In this document: one piece after another, positions 26,665 through 34,582 of the stretch
Numbering within the stretch: the first letter of the stretch is position 1
How the letters are laid out: each line of letters begins with the position of its first letter
NCBI RefSeq assembly: GCF_002043005.1
Contig: NZ_CP020331.1
Span: forward strand, 434,001-498,000
Reading direction: 5' to 3'
Length of the DNA stretch: 64,000 nt
Source of the DNA: Martelella mediterranea DSM 17316
Lineage (GTDB): Bacteria; Pseudomonadota; Alphaproteobacteria; Rhizobiales; Rhizobiaceae
Notes under the pieces: model-generated
Databases searched by the model: none
Seen by the model: the letters and a program-made list of their open reading frames with translations, nothing else
Told to the model about the DNA's origin: nothing
Translations under genes and position numbers: made by a program

Positions 26665-28281
26665 ATGACCGCCATCGATCCCATCACAGTAGAAGTCATC
26701 GGCTCGGCGCTGCAGTCCATCGTCGAGGAGATGGGCGAGGCGCTGGTGCGCGCCTCCTATTCGACCAATATCAAGGAGCGCCGCGACTGCTCGACCGCGC
26801 TGTTCGACCGCCACGGCAACACGCTTTGCCAGGCCGAGCATATCCCGATGCATCTCGGCTCCTTCCTCGGCGTGATTGGCGCGATCTACGGTCGGTTCAA
26901 GATGAACGACATCAAGCCTGGCGATGTGTTCATGGCCAATGACGCCTATGCCGGCGGGGCGACCCATCTGCCGGATATCGTGCTCGCCGAGCCGATCTTC
27001 GTCGCAGACACGCTGGTGGCCTGGGCCGTCAACACCGCCCACCATTCGGATTTCGCCGATCGCGGCCACGAGCATATCTATCAGGAAGGTCTGCGCATTC
27101 CGCCGGTCCGGCTCTATCGCGAGGGCGTGCTGAACCAGGACCTGCAGGAAATGTTCCTGCTCAACTGCCAGGTTCCGCGCGAACGCCTCTCAGACCTGCG
27201 CGCCCAGATGTCGGCCAACCGGCTCGCCGTTCAGCGCATGCAGGATCTCTGCGGCAAATACGGCACGGACAAGGTGCTGGCCGCCGGCGAGGCGTTGCAG
27301 GATTATGCCGAGCGCAAGATGCGCGCCGGCATTGCCGCCATTCCGGACGGCACCTACAGCTTCTCCGACCAGTTCGACTCGAACCAGCGCGGCGACCGGA
27401 TCCGGCTGTCCGTCGAGATTACCATTGCCGGCGACGAGATGACCCTCGCCTTCGACGGTCCGCCGCAGCTTCGCGCCGGGCTGAACCTGATCTACACCTC
27501 GCTGCTGGCGGCGAGCTATTTCGCGGTGAAGTCGGTCGTCGATCCGACGATCCTGCCCAATGCCGGCCTTGCCCGACCGCTGACGGTGACCGCGCCGAAG
27601 GGCTCGATCCTCAACTGCGAGCATCCGGCGGCGGTCGATGGCCGCATCGCGGCGGCCCAGCGGGTCTGCGACCTCGTCTATGGCGCGCTCGCCAGGGCGC
27701 TTCCCGGCAAGGTCATGGCCGCCGGCAATGGCTGCTGCACCGGGGCGATCTTCAACGGCACCCATGAGGACGGCTCGATCTGGGTCTATCTCGAAACCAT
27801 CGGCGGCGGCGGCGGCGCGCGACCATCCTCCGACGGGCTTTCGGGCATTCATGTCAGCCTCACCAACACCTCGAACCTGCCGGTGGAATCGCTGGAGCTC
27901 GAATATCCGCTGACGCTGCTGCGCTACGAACTGGTGGATGATTCCGCAGGCGCCGGCACCTGGCGTGGCGGCATGGGCGTGCGCCGGGTCTACCGCGCGG
28001 AAAAGGCCTGCCGGTTCACCGTCGAGGGGTCGCGGGTGGCTTCCGAGCCCTGGGGCCTTGATGGCGGCACCTCCGCACGGGGCACCGTGCTCGACTTCGG
28101 CGACGGCCGCACGGATTTCGCCGGCATGGTCGACCTGAAGCCCGGCCAGATCGTCTCCATCACCACGCCCGGCGGCGGCGGTTACGGCGATCCGGCGGGC
28201 CGCGATCCGGCGGCCGTCCGGCGCGACCTTGCCGAAGGGCGCATCAGCACGGCGACGGCGGAGCGCTTTTACAAGCAGTAA
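26665..28281 (+). CDS. hyuB: Hydantoinase/oxoprolinase family protein, subunit B
   Basis: A 538-residue HyuB-type subunit. The N-terminus reads DPITVEVIGSALQSIVEEMGEALVRASYSTNIKERRDCS, with metal-site regions around QAEHIPMHLGS and NDAYAGGATHLPDI. Near the C-terminus are AGAGTWRGGMGVRRVYR and TPGGGGYGDPAGRDP, both usual for the family. It starts three bases after the hyuA stop, so the subunits are co-translated. Together they should catalyse ATP-dependent hydrolysis of a cyclic amide. Confidence 0.88.
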   Translation: MTAIDPITVEVIGSALQSIVEEMGEALVRASYSTNIKERRDCSTALFDRHGNTLCQAEHIPMHLGSFLGVIGAIYGRFKMNDIKPGDVFMANDAYAGGATHLPDIVLAEPIFVADTLVAWAVNTAHHSDFADRGHEHIYQEGLRIPPVRLYREGVLNQDLQEMFLLNCQVPRERLSDLRAQMSANRLAVQRMQDLCGKYGTDKVLAAGEALQDYAERKMRAGIAAIPDGTYSFSDQFDSNQRGDRIRLSVEITIAGDEMTLAFDGPPQLRAGLNLIYTSLLAASYFAVKSVVDPTILPNAGLARPLTVTAPKGSILNCEHPAAVDGRIAAAQRVCDLVYGALARALPGKVMAAGNGCCTGAIFNGTHEDGSIWVYLETIGGGGGARPSSDGLSGIHVSLTNTSNLPVESLELEYPLTLLRYELVDDSAGAGTWRGGMGVRRVYRAEKACRFTVEGSRVASEPWGLDGGTSARGTVLDFGDGRTDFAGMVDLKPGQIVSITTPGGGGYGDPAGRDPAAVRRDLAEGRISTATAERFYKQ

Positions 28282-28386
28282 TCGCCCGGCCGGCATTTCA
28301 TCCGATTCCCATCCTCGTCGCAGGCGGCAGCGCCTGCGGACACTCTTCCTTTGTCCTTCTCAAACTCAAACCGAACAGGAAAAACC

Positions 28387-28812
28387 ATGGTCAAGATCAC
28401 CAAAGTCAAATCCGGCTCCATCTTCGAAACCAAGGAAAGCTATTCGCGCATCGTCTGCGTCGATGACTGGATCTTCGTGTCCAACACCGCCGGCCGCAAC
28501 TACAAGACCCGCGAAATGTCGACCGATCCGGTCGAGCAGGCCCGCCAGTGCTTCGACAATATCGAGGGCGCGCTGAAGGCGGTCGACTCCTGCCTTGCCG
28601 ATGTCGTCCAGTCGAAGATCTTCATCCCTTACGTCGAGGATGCCAAGGCGGTGATGGAATATGTCGGCGAGCGCTTCCGCGGCATCGATCCGCAGCGCAC
28701 CGTGACCTGCTCGCCGCTCGGCGCGCCGGATTTCAAGGTCGAGATCGAAGTCACCGCCTATCGCGGCGCCTCCAAGGCAGAGGTCGAGGAAATCACCATC
28801 TCGCTCGGCTGA
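28387..28812 (+). CDS. RidA-family enamine/imine deaminase
   Basis: A 141-residue YjgF/YER057c/UK114 protein. It keeps an Arg in GIDPQRTVTC at the position of the essential RidA Arg105, and Glu in the KVEIEVTAY strand. ATG 28387 follows AGGAAAAACC. It follows hyuB after 105 bases and is the last plus-strand gene of the block. RidA proteins hydrolyse reactive enamines/imines, a fitting partner for the DAO-family oxidase in the same unit. Several RidA subfamilies lack this activity, so the assignment is moderate. Confidence 0.78.
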   Translation: MVKITKVKSGSIFETKESYSRIVCVDDWIFVSNTAGRNYKTREMSTDPVEQARQCFDNIEGALKAVDSCLADVVQSKIFIPYVEDAKAVMEYVGERFRGIDPQRTVTCSPLGAPDFKVEIEVTAYRGASKAEVEEITISLG

Positions 28813-28821
28813 CCACCGCGT

Positions 28822-28920
28822 TACAGCAATTCCAGATGAAGTGGATACCGGTTCACCGTCCGGAATTGCGTTAAAACAAAGAGATAGAACCTTTCCGCGT
28901 TTCCGTGAAATGCGGAAAGC
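28822..28920. repeat. Rhizobial-type intergenic palindromic repeat
   Basis: The convergent gap between RidA and LacI genes carries GCAATTCC (28826-28833) and GGAATTGC (28862-28869), followed by GTTAAAACAAAGAGATAGAA, and then a second dyad CTTTCCGC / GCGGAAAG (28891-28919). This layout resembles a repeat I know as widespread between genes in Rhizobiales. It can also form hairpins that might end transcription from both sides. Confidence 0.55.
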
Positions 28921-28922
28921 TT

Positions 28923-29945
28923 CTAAAGCGCACTGCCGCTGCTGTCGCGGATTGCAAGTTCCGGCTCTATCATCGTAACGCGCGGAGAAGGCAGTTTGCC
29001 GGATGCCGCGATCAGCTTCAGAAGCCGTTCGATCGCAAGTCGTGTCAGGATATCGATCTCATAGCTCACGCTCGACAGCGGCGCGCTCAGGAATTCGCTC
29101 ATTTCAAGATTATCGAAACCGATCAGCGCGACATCGTCGGGGACACGGAGCCCATGCTTCTGGCACCAGCGCACCGCGCCGACAGCGATATAATCATTGG
29201 CCACGAAAACGGCGGTGGGCCGGTTTGCTGCGGCCATCAGCGTATCCATCGCCCAGTAGCCGGCGGCCGGACCATAGCCCGCGGGCGAGACCTGCAACTC
29301 GGGATCGAAAGCAATGCCGGCGCTTGCAAGCGCCTGAACGTAGCCGTCGAATTTTTCATGATTGCCTTCGGAGGCATTGCTGTCGAGCGTGCCGATGCGT
29401 CGGTGCCCGAGATCGATGAAATGCCTTACGGCCTTGTAGACCCCGACTTTTTCGTCGACCCCGACCATATCCACGCCGATATCCTCGCCGCAGGTCAGCA
29501 GCACCACCGGAAAATTGGCCCGGCGCAGCTTGATCAGATGCTCGAAATTGCGATCGCCGCGCGCAGGGTAGATCAGCATGCCGTCAACCTGGCGCGAACG
29601 GAACATTTCGATGGCCGCGACTTCCTCGCGCCGCGTATTGTTGGAGGTCGCAAACAGCGTGCCGTAGCCGAGCTTCGCCAGTTCCTTCTCGATCATCCGC
29701 GAGGTTTCGGTGAGGATCGGGTTGGTGATATCGGCAAGCACGAGGCCGATGGTCTTGGTCTCGCGGCTGGTCAGCGATTTGGCGACGTGATTGGGCAGGT
29801 AGTTGAGTTCGCGCGCGGCGGTGCGGATGAGGTCACGCGTCGCCTCGGGAATGCGCGGGCTGTCGCGCAGGGCAAGAGAAACGGTGTTTTTGGAATAGCC
29901 GGTCCGGGCCGCGATATCGGCGAGCCGGGCCCCTGAATTGCCCAT
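28923..29945 (-). CDS. LacI-family transcriptional regulator
   Basis: A 340-residue LacI regulator. The HTH is RLADIAARTGYSKNTVSLALRDSPRI with the hinge helix NYLPNHVAKSL, followed by the periplasmic-binding-like sensor (TIGLVLADITNPILTE, VDGMLIYPAR, IGFDNLEMSEFLSAPL). It lies 63 bases downstream of the VOC gene on the same strand and near two TACCGGTA palindromes, the central-CpG form usual for LacI operators. It probably represses the VOC/aldo-keto reductase unit and the divergent ABC importer, with an imported sugar or derivative as inducer. Confidence 0.87.
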   Translation of the reverse strand: MGNSGARLADIAARTGYSKNTVSLALRDSPRIPEATRDLIRTAARELNYLPNHVAKSLTSRETKTIGLVLADITNPILTETSRMIEKELAKLGYGTLFATSNNTRREEVAAIEMFRSRQVDGMLIYPARGDRNFEHLIKLRRANFPVVLLTCGEDIGVDMVGVDEKVGVYKAVRHFIDLGHRRIGTLDSNASEGNHEKFDGYVQALASAGIAFDPELQVSPAGYGPAAGYWAMDTLMAAANRPTAVFVANDYIAVGAVRWCQKHGLRVPDDVALIGFDNLEMSEFLSAPLSSVSYEIDILTRLAIERLLKLIAASGKLPSPRVTMIEPELAIRDSSGSAL

Positions 29946-30008
29946 GCCTAACAGTCATCCTTTCTGCGGTGGGCCGCCGGCCCGAAGACCGGCAGGCTCG
30001 AATTCGTC

Positions 30009-30449
30009 TCAGCGGCCTTCGCGGTGAAGGCGATCGATCGCCTCGAACTGCAGGCAGCCGGGTTTCATTTCCATCAGTTCGATGCGGTTGCCGTCCGGGT
30101 CCTCAAGCCAGGCCTGACGGTTGCCGTCGAGCCCTTCCTTGATCGGCGACAGCAGCGTTATACCCGCTTCCTCGATGCGGGCAACCGTGCCGTCTAGGTC
30201 CTCGATCGTGAAGCACATGTGGTTGACGCCATTGGCGTTCCAGCCCGGCGCCCGGTCGTTTTCGGCGCCTGGGAAAATCTCCAGATACTGGTCGTCGGTG
30301 ATCCTCAGATAGACCAGCCACGGCGTGCCGTCGTCATTGTGCAAACGCAGCATCTCCGGAAAACCCAGGCGTTTTTCATAATATTCCAGTGACTTTTCGA
30401 GGTCTGTCACCTTGATGGCGACATGCCCGATGTGAACGATACCCTTCAT
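30009..30449 (-). CDS. VOC-family (glyoxalase I-like) protein
   Basis: A 146-residue vicinal-oxygen-chelate protein with two beta-alpha-beta-beta-beta modules. Likely metal ligands are His9 (IGHVAIKV), Glu57 (YLEIFPG), His77 (NHMCFTI) and Glu124 (NRIELMEM), so the full four-residue site is present. ATG 30449 has GGGAGGAATTTC upstream. It is preceded at 30527-30540 by a LacI-type operator. VOC enzymes isomerise, cleave or oxygenate; in a sugar cluster a lyase or epimerase role is possible, but the substrate is unknown. Confidence 0.8.
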   Translation of the reverse strand: MKGIVHIGHVAIKVTDLEKSLEYYEKRLGFPEMLRLHNDDGTPWLVYLRITDDQYLEIFPGAENDRAPGWNANGVNHMCFTIEDLDGTVARIEEAGITLLSPIKEGLDGNRQAWLEDPDGNRIELMEMKPGCLQFEAIDRLHREGR

Positions 30450-30526
30450 GAAATTCCTCCCACGCACACTTTCGAAGATAAGGACGACCCGGGCAAGGTG
30501 CAGTTCCCGGGATCGTATCCGGCCTG

Positions 30527-30540
30527 TAGTACCGGTAACA
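30527..30540. promoter_or_regulatory. LacI-type operator upstream of the VOC gene
   Basis: TAGTACCGGTAACA contains the perfect 8-base palindrome TACCGGTA, about 80 bases upstream of the VOC start. It matches the site at 31530-31543 in its core, and a LacI gene lies at the end of this unit. Probably the regulator's operator; binding is inferred. Confidence 0.5.
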
Positions 30541-30583
30541 CGGACAGGTTTTAGCCAAGCCGCATGACTTGTCAATGCCGTCT

Positions 30584-31399
30584 TCAGTCCCAGTCTGGCG
30601 CCCAGTCGAAATCGATATAGCGCCGGCCGCAATCGACCCTGGCGATCGTCGCCATATCCTCATCGCTCAACGTCACCGCCTGTGCGGCGAAATTGCTCTT
30701 CAGCCGCTCCGGCTTTCCCGACGCCGGGATAACCGCATGACCCTTGGCCATGGACCAGGCGAGCGCAAGCTGTTCGACGGTGCAGTTTTTCTCCGCGGCC
30801 AGCGGCTCCAGCACGGGGTCGCCCGCGAGCTTGCCCCTGGCAATCGGCAGGTAGCATGTGACGGAAATCCCATTTTCCCGGCAATAATCGGCCAGAATCC
30901 GGTTCTGGAGGTAGGGATGGCACTCGAACTGGTTGTTGACGATCCTGAGGCCTCCGAGCATCGACTGGGCCTCGGCAAGGAGAAGCCGGGTAAAATTCGA
31001 GACCCCGATCATTCGCGTCAGACCGGCCGCGTGCGCTTCCGCGATTTGCTCGACATAGGTCGAAAGCGCGACCTTGTTCTTCGGCGAGGGCCAGTGCAGC
31101 AGGGTGAGGTCGACCTGATCGAGGCCGAGCCGGTCAAGGCTCTGCCGGAGCGACGGCACCAGCATGCCGGGGCCGAAGTTCTCCGTGGAAATCTTGGTCG
31201 TGACGAACACGTCTTCCCGTTTCAGCCCGGATCGGCGAAGCGCCTCCCCGCATTCGCGCTCCGTGTCATAGGTCTGCGCGGTATCGATGTGCCGGTAGCC
31301 GATTTCCAGCGCCGTCAGGATCGCGTCGATACCGGCGGATCCCGTACGGTCGAACGTTCCGAGCCCCATCAAGGGCATACCGTATTGATTTCTCTTCAT
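30584..31399 (-). CDS. Aldo-keto reductase
   Basis: A 271-residue aldo-keto reductase with a TIM barrel. The catalytic tetrad is visible as Asp39, Tyr44 (HIDTAQTYDTE), Lys69 (VTTKI) and His102 (LLHWPSP); the C-terminal NADP-binding part shows IPASGKPERLKSNF. It is divergent from the ABC importer with a LacI-type operator in the 215-base gap. A close paralogue lies beside the second ABC importer at 41341-42162. It likely reduces or oxidises the imported sugar or a derived aldehyde; direction and substrate are unknown. Confidence 0.85.
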   Translation of the reverse strand: MKRNQYGMPLMGLGTFDRTGSAGIDAILTALEIGYRHIDTAQTYDTERECGEALRRSGLKREDVFVTTKISTENFGPGMLVPSLRQSLDRLGLDQVDLTLLHWPSPKNKVALSTYVEQIAEAHAAGLTRMIGVSNFTRLLLAEAQSMLGGLRIVNNQFECHPYLQNRILADYCRENGISVTCYLPIARGKLAGDPVLEPLAAEKNCTVEQLALAWSMAKGHAVIPASGKPERLKSNFAAQAVTLSDEDMATIARVDCGRRYIDFDWAPDWD

Positions 31400-31529
31400 A
31401 TTTCTCCTCCCCCTGTTCTTTCAACCGCTCCTCCGCCGCCGCCCGGCAATGCAGGCAACAACCGAAGCTTTTGCCGTGAAAGCGTGCTCGCCGATTTTCC
31501 CTGTTGACCGGAATACGAACATAGCCGTA

Positions 31530-31543
31530 TGTTACCGGTAATA
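31530..31543. promoter_or_regulatory. LacI-type operator between aldo-keto reductase and ABC genes
   Basis: TGTTACCGGTAATA holds the perfect 10-base palindrome TTACCGGTAA in the divergent gap 31400-31614. It shares TACCGGTA with the site at 30527-30540. The position allows control of both the aldo-keto reductase and the ABC importer by the LacI protein. Confidence 0.55.
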
Positions 31544-31614
31544 CAACATTGATGGGAGCGATGTTGCAGGAAGCCGCGGACCCCGGCGCAAGGGGCAGGC
31601 GGAAAGGGAGGAAC

Positions 31615-32508
31615 ATGCGTATTCGGTGGAGCCGATGGTCGCCCCAGCTCGCGCTGGCGCCGGCGGTCATCATCACATTCGTCGCCTTTTTCGGGTCGAT
31701 GCTCTGGACCATCTATCTGAGCTTCACCCGCAGCCGGCGGTTTCCGGATTATGCCATCGACTGGGGCGATTGGTCGCGTCAGTACGAGCGTCTGTTCAAG
31801 GATGACGCCTGGCTCATCTCGCTGAAAAACCTGCTGATTCTCGGTGTCGGCAGCACGCTGGCGATCGGCTTCGGTTTCATTCTCGCCTGCCTGATCAACG
31901 CCGAGAAGCGCGGGGAGGGCGTCTTCCGCACGGTCTTTCTTTATCCGCTCGCCGTGTCGCTGATCGTCACCGGCGTCGCCTGGCGCTGGCTGTTCGATCC
32001 GAGCCTCGGCCTGCAGAATTTCTTTCATTCGATCGGCATGGAATGGGTGCGGTTCGACTGGCTGTCCTCCGGCGATACCGCGATCTACGGCATCATTCTC
32101 GCCTCGATCTGGCAGGGCTCCGGCTTCTACATGGCGCTGATGCTGGCCGGGCTGAAGGGCATCAATTCGGAAATCTGGAGCGCGGCCAAGCTCGATGGCG
32201 TCGGCACGTTTCGCTTCTATATCGAGATCATCGTGCCGATGATGCGCTTCACCTTTCTCACTTGCGCCATCCTGCTCTCGCTCGGCGTGGTCAAGGCCTA
32301 TGACATCGTGGTCGCCATGACCAATGGCGGACCGGGGCAATCGACCTATGTGCCGGCCTATTTTACCGTCAACGCCTACTGGCAGAAATCCAATCTCGGC
32401 TATGCCTCCGCCGCTGCGGTCATCATGCTGCTGATCACCCTCGCCGTGTTCCTGCCGCTAGTGATGCTGACGGCCTGGCAGCAGCGCCGCAAGGGGAGCC
32501 CCGCATGA
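31615..32508 (+). CDS. ABC sugar transporter permease (MalF/UgpA type)
   Basis: A 297-residue permease of the carbohydrate-uptake-1 family with six hydrophobic segments, the first around ALAPAVIITFVAFFGSMLWTIYL. The EAA loop is seen near EIWSAAKLDGVGTFRFYIEIIVPMM, where the ATPase docks. ATG 31615 follows GGGAGGAAC; upstream in-frame codons precede that site. It is the first gene of the importer and overlaps the next permease by four bases. The substrate is probably a glucose-like or related monosaccharide, judged from the binding protein type. Confidence 0.87.
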   Translation: MRIRWSRWSPQLALAPAVIITFVAFFGSMLWTIYLSFTRSRRFPDYAIDWGDWSRQYERLFKDDAWLISLKNLLILGVGSTLAIGFGFILACLINAEKRGEGVFRTVFLYPLAVSLIVTGVAWRWLFDPSLGLQNFFHSIGMEWVRFDWLSSGDTAIYGIILASIWQGSGFYMALMLAGLKGINSEIWSAAKLDGVGTFRFYIEIIVPMMRFTFLTCAILLSLGVVKAYDIVVAMTNGGPGQSTYVPAYFTVNAYWQKSNLGYASAAAVIMLLITLAVFLPLVMLTAWQQRRKGSPA

Positions 32509-33452
32509 CGCTTCCGACAGATGCCGGACCGACAGCGCCGTTTCCCGCGGCAAGGCCGCGCGCGGTGACCGATCGCCCGGTCTATTTTCCCCGGCCGAAG
32601 AAACGGATCAGTCCGCGGTCGATCGCCATCCTGGTTTTCCTCGTCATGTGCGCTGCGTTCTTCTGCCTGCCGCTCTACGTCATCGTCGTCACCTCGCTGA
32701 AGACCATGGACCAGATCCGGCTCGGCGACATTTTCGCGCTGCCGACGACATGGACGCTTCAGCCCTGGCTGACGGCGTGGAACGATGCCTGTTCCGGGAT
32801 CAACTGCAACGGGCTCAAGGTCGGCTTCGTCAATTCGCTGATGATCCTGTTTCCCTCGTTGATCCTGTCGCTCGCGGTTTCCTCGGTGACCGGCTATGCG
32901 CTGGCGCTGTGGAATGTGCGCTGGGCCGGGCCGTTCATGTTCCTTCTGTTCATGTGTGCCTTCGTGCCCTTCCAGATCATCATGATCCCGCTGATCGTGC
33001 TGTCGGGCCTCGTCAAGGTCTATGGCACGGTCTGGGGCATCGCGATCGTCCACGCAATCCTGTCGCTCCCGCTGCTGACCCTGATCTTCCGGAACTATTA
33101 CAAGGACATACCCGACGAGATCATGCGCGCGGCGATGATGGATTGCGGCTCGTTCTGGCGGGTGTTCGTCGAGATCATCATTCCGATGTCCGGCAATATC
33201 CTGATCGTGGTGCTGATCATGCAGATCACCCACATCTGGAACGACTTCCTGGTCGGACTGACATTCGGCGGCCTCGGCACCCAGCCGATGACCGTCATTC
33301 TCGCCAATGTGGTGATCACCACCACCGGCGAGGTCCGTTACAACGAGAACATGGCGGCAGCGCTTCTGACCGCAATCCCGCCGCTCGTCATCTATTTCTT
33401 CCTCGGCAAGTTTTTCGTGCAGGGGATCACTGCCGGCGCAATCAAGGGATAA
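32505..33452 (+). CDS. ABC sugar transporter permease (MalG/UgpE type)
   Basis: A 315-residue partner permease. A Pro/Arg-rich cytoplasmic N-terminus precedes the first transmembrane segment (AILVFLVMCAAFFCLPLYVIVV). The EAA loop is DEIMRAAMMDCGSFWRVFVEIIIPM, and the C-terminus ends FVQGITAGAIKG as usual in this family. The start overlaps the preceding stop (ATGA), and the ATPase gene follows after three bases, indicating one operon. Confidence 0.88.
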   Translation: MTLPTDAGPTAPFPAARPRAVTDRPVYFPRPKKRISPRSIAILVFLVMCAAFFCLPLYVIVVTSLKTMDQIRLGDIFALPTTWTLQPWLTAWNDACSGINCNGLKVGFVNSLMILFPSLILSLAVSSVTGYALALWNVRWAGPFMFLLFMCAFVPFQIIMIPLIVLSGLVKVYGTVWGIAIVHAILSLPLLTLIFRNYYKDIPDEIMRAAMMDCGSFWRVFVEIIIPMSGNILIVVLIMQITHIWNDFLVGLTFGGLGTQPMTVILANVVITTTGEVRYNENMAAALLTAIPPLVIYFFLGKFFVQGITAGAIKG

Positions 33453-33455
33453 TCC

Positions 33456-34559
33456 ATGCCTGAGATCCGTTTCGAACACATCGTCAAGGATTACGGCGCG
33501 CTGACCGTGCTGGACGATCTCAATCTTTCCGTCGATGACGGCGCCTTCCTGGTGCTGCTCGGCCCGTCCGGCTGCGGCAAGACCACGCTTTTGAACCTGC
33601 TTGCCGGGCTCATCGAGGTTTCCGACGGCCGCATCACCATTGGCGGGCGCGACGTTACCGAGCTTGATCCCAAGGACCGCGGCCTCGCCATGGTGTTCCA
33701 GTCCTACGCGCTCTATCCGACCAAGACGGTGCGCGGAAACCTGAAATTCGGCCTTGCGGCGGCCAAACTCCCGAAGGAGGAGGTCGACAAGCGCATCGCC
33801 TGGGCTGCGAAGCTGTTGCAGATCGAGCCGCTGCTCGACCGCAAACCGGCCCAGCTTTCCGGCGGCCAGCGCCAGCGCGTCGCGATCGGCCGGGCGCTGG
33901 TGAAGAATGTCGGCGTGTTCCTGTTCGACGAGCCGCTGTCCAATCTCGACGCCAAGCTGCGCACCGAAATGCGCCTGGAGATCAAGAAGCTCCATGACGA
34001 GCTGAAGTCGACCATCGTCTACGTCACTCACGACCAGATCGAGGCGATGACGATGGCAACCGAGATCGCGGTGATGAATGGCGGCGTCATCCAGCAATTC
34101 GGTACGCCGGACGAGATTTACGAGCGCCCGGCCAATCTGTTCGTCGCCGGCTTCATCGGCGCGCCGTCGATGAACATGCTGGAGGCGACGCTGACGTTTG
34201 AGAACGGTCGCGTCGGCGCGCGGCTTGCCGATGCGGAGGGCTTCTTCGATCTCAGCGACCACGGTTTCGCGGAGCCGCCTTCCGATGGCCGAAAGGTCGT
34301 TCTCGGTCTCAGGCCGGAACATTTCGGGCCGCCCGGGGCGGCATCGACGGGCCAGGCCTTCACCTTCTCGCTGCCGCTGCAATATGGCGAGCGCACGGGA
34401 TCGGACTCGACCGCCTATTTCAGCATCGGCGGCCGGCTGCTTGCGGTGCGCTGCGATCCGTCCGAACTGGCCGCCGTGCGGACCGGCGAGATTTCGGAAA
34501 TCGGCTTCCTCAAGGGGAAAGTCCATGTCTTCGACGCCCATACCGGGCGGCGATTGTAA
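33456..34559 (+). CDS. ABC transporter ATP-binding protein (MalK/UgpC type)
   Basis: A 367-residue CUT1 ATPase. Walker A is GPSGCGKTT, the signature is LSGGQRQRVAIGRAL, Walker B is VFLFDEPLSNLDA, with the switch His in VTHDQIEAMTMA. After residue 235 comes the OB-fold regulatory domain (LGLRPEHFG). The Q-loop segment reads QSYALYPTKTV where most relatives have YPHMTV, a small oddity. It pairs with the two permeases immediately upstream and the binding protein downstream. Confidence 0.92.
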   Translation: MPEIRFEHIVKDYGALTVLDDLNLSVDDGAFLVLLGPSGCGKTTLLNLLAGLIEVSDGRITIGGRDVTELDPKDRGLAMVFQSYALYPTKTVRGNLKFGLAAAKLPKEEVDKRIAWAAKLLQIEPLLDRKPAQLSGGQRQRVAIGRALVKNVGVFLFDEPLSNLDAKLRTEMRLEIKKLHDELKSTIVYVTHDQIEAMTMATEIAVMNGGVIQQFGTPDEIYERPANLFVAGFIGAPSMNMLEATLTFENGRVGARLADAEGFFDLSDHGFAEPPSDGRKVVLGLRPEHFGPPGAASTGQAFTFSLPLQYGERTGSDSTAYFSIGGRLLAVRCDPSELAAVRTGEISEIGFLKGKVHVFDAHTGRRL

Positions 34560-34582
34560 GCAACATCTTTGGGAGGAACGAG

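Noticed and set aside
32400..34541. 713-codon minus-strand open frame
   Set aside because: Antisense of two transport genes; composition dominated by His, Asp, Arg and Gln with no motif.
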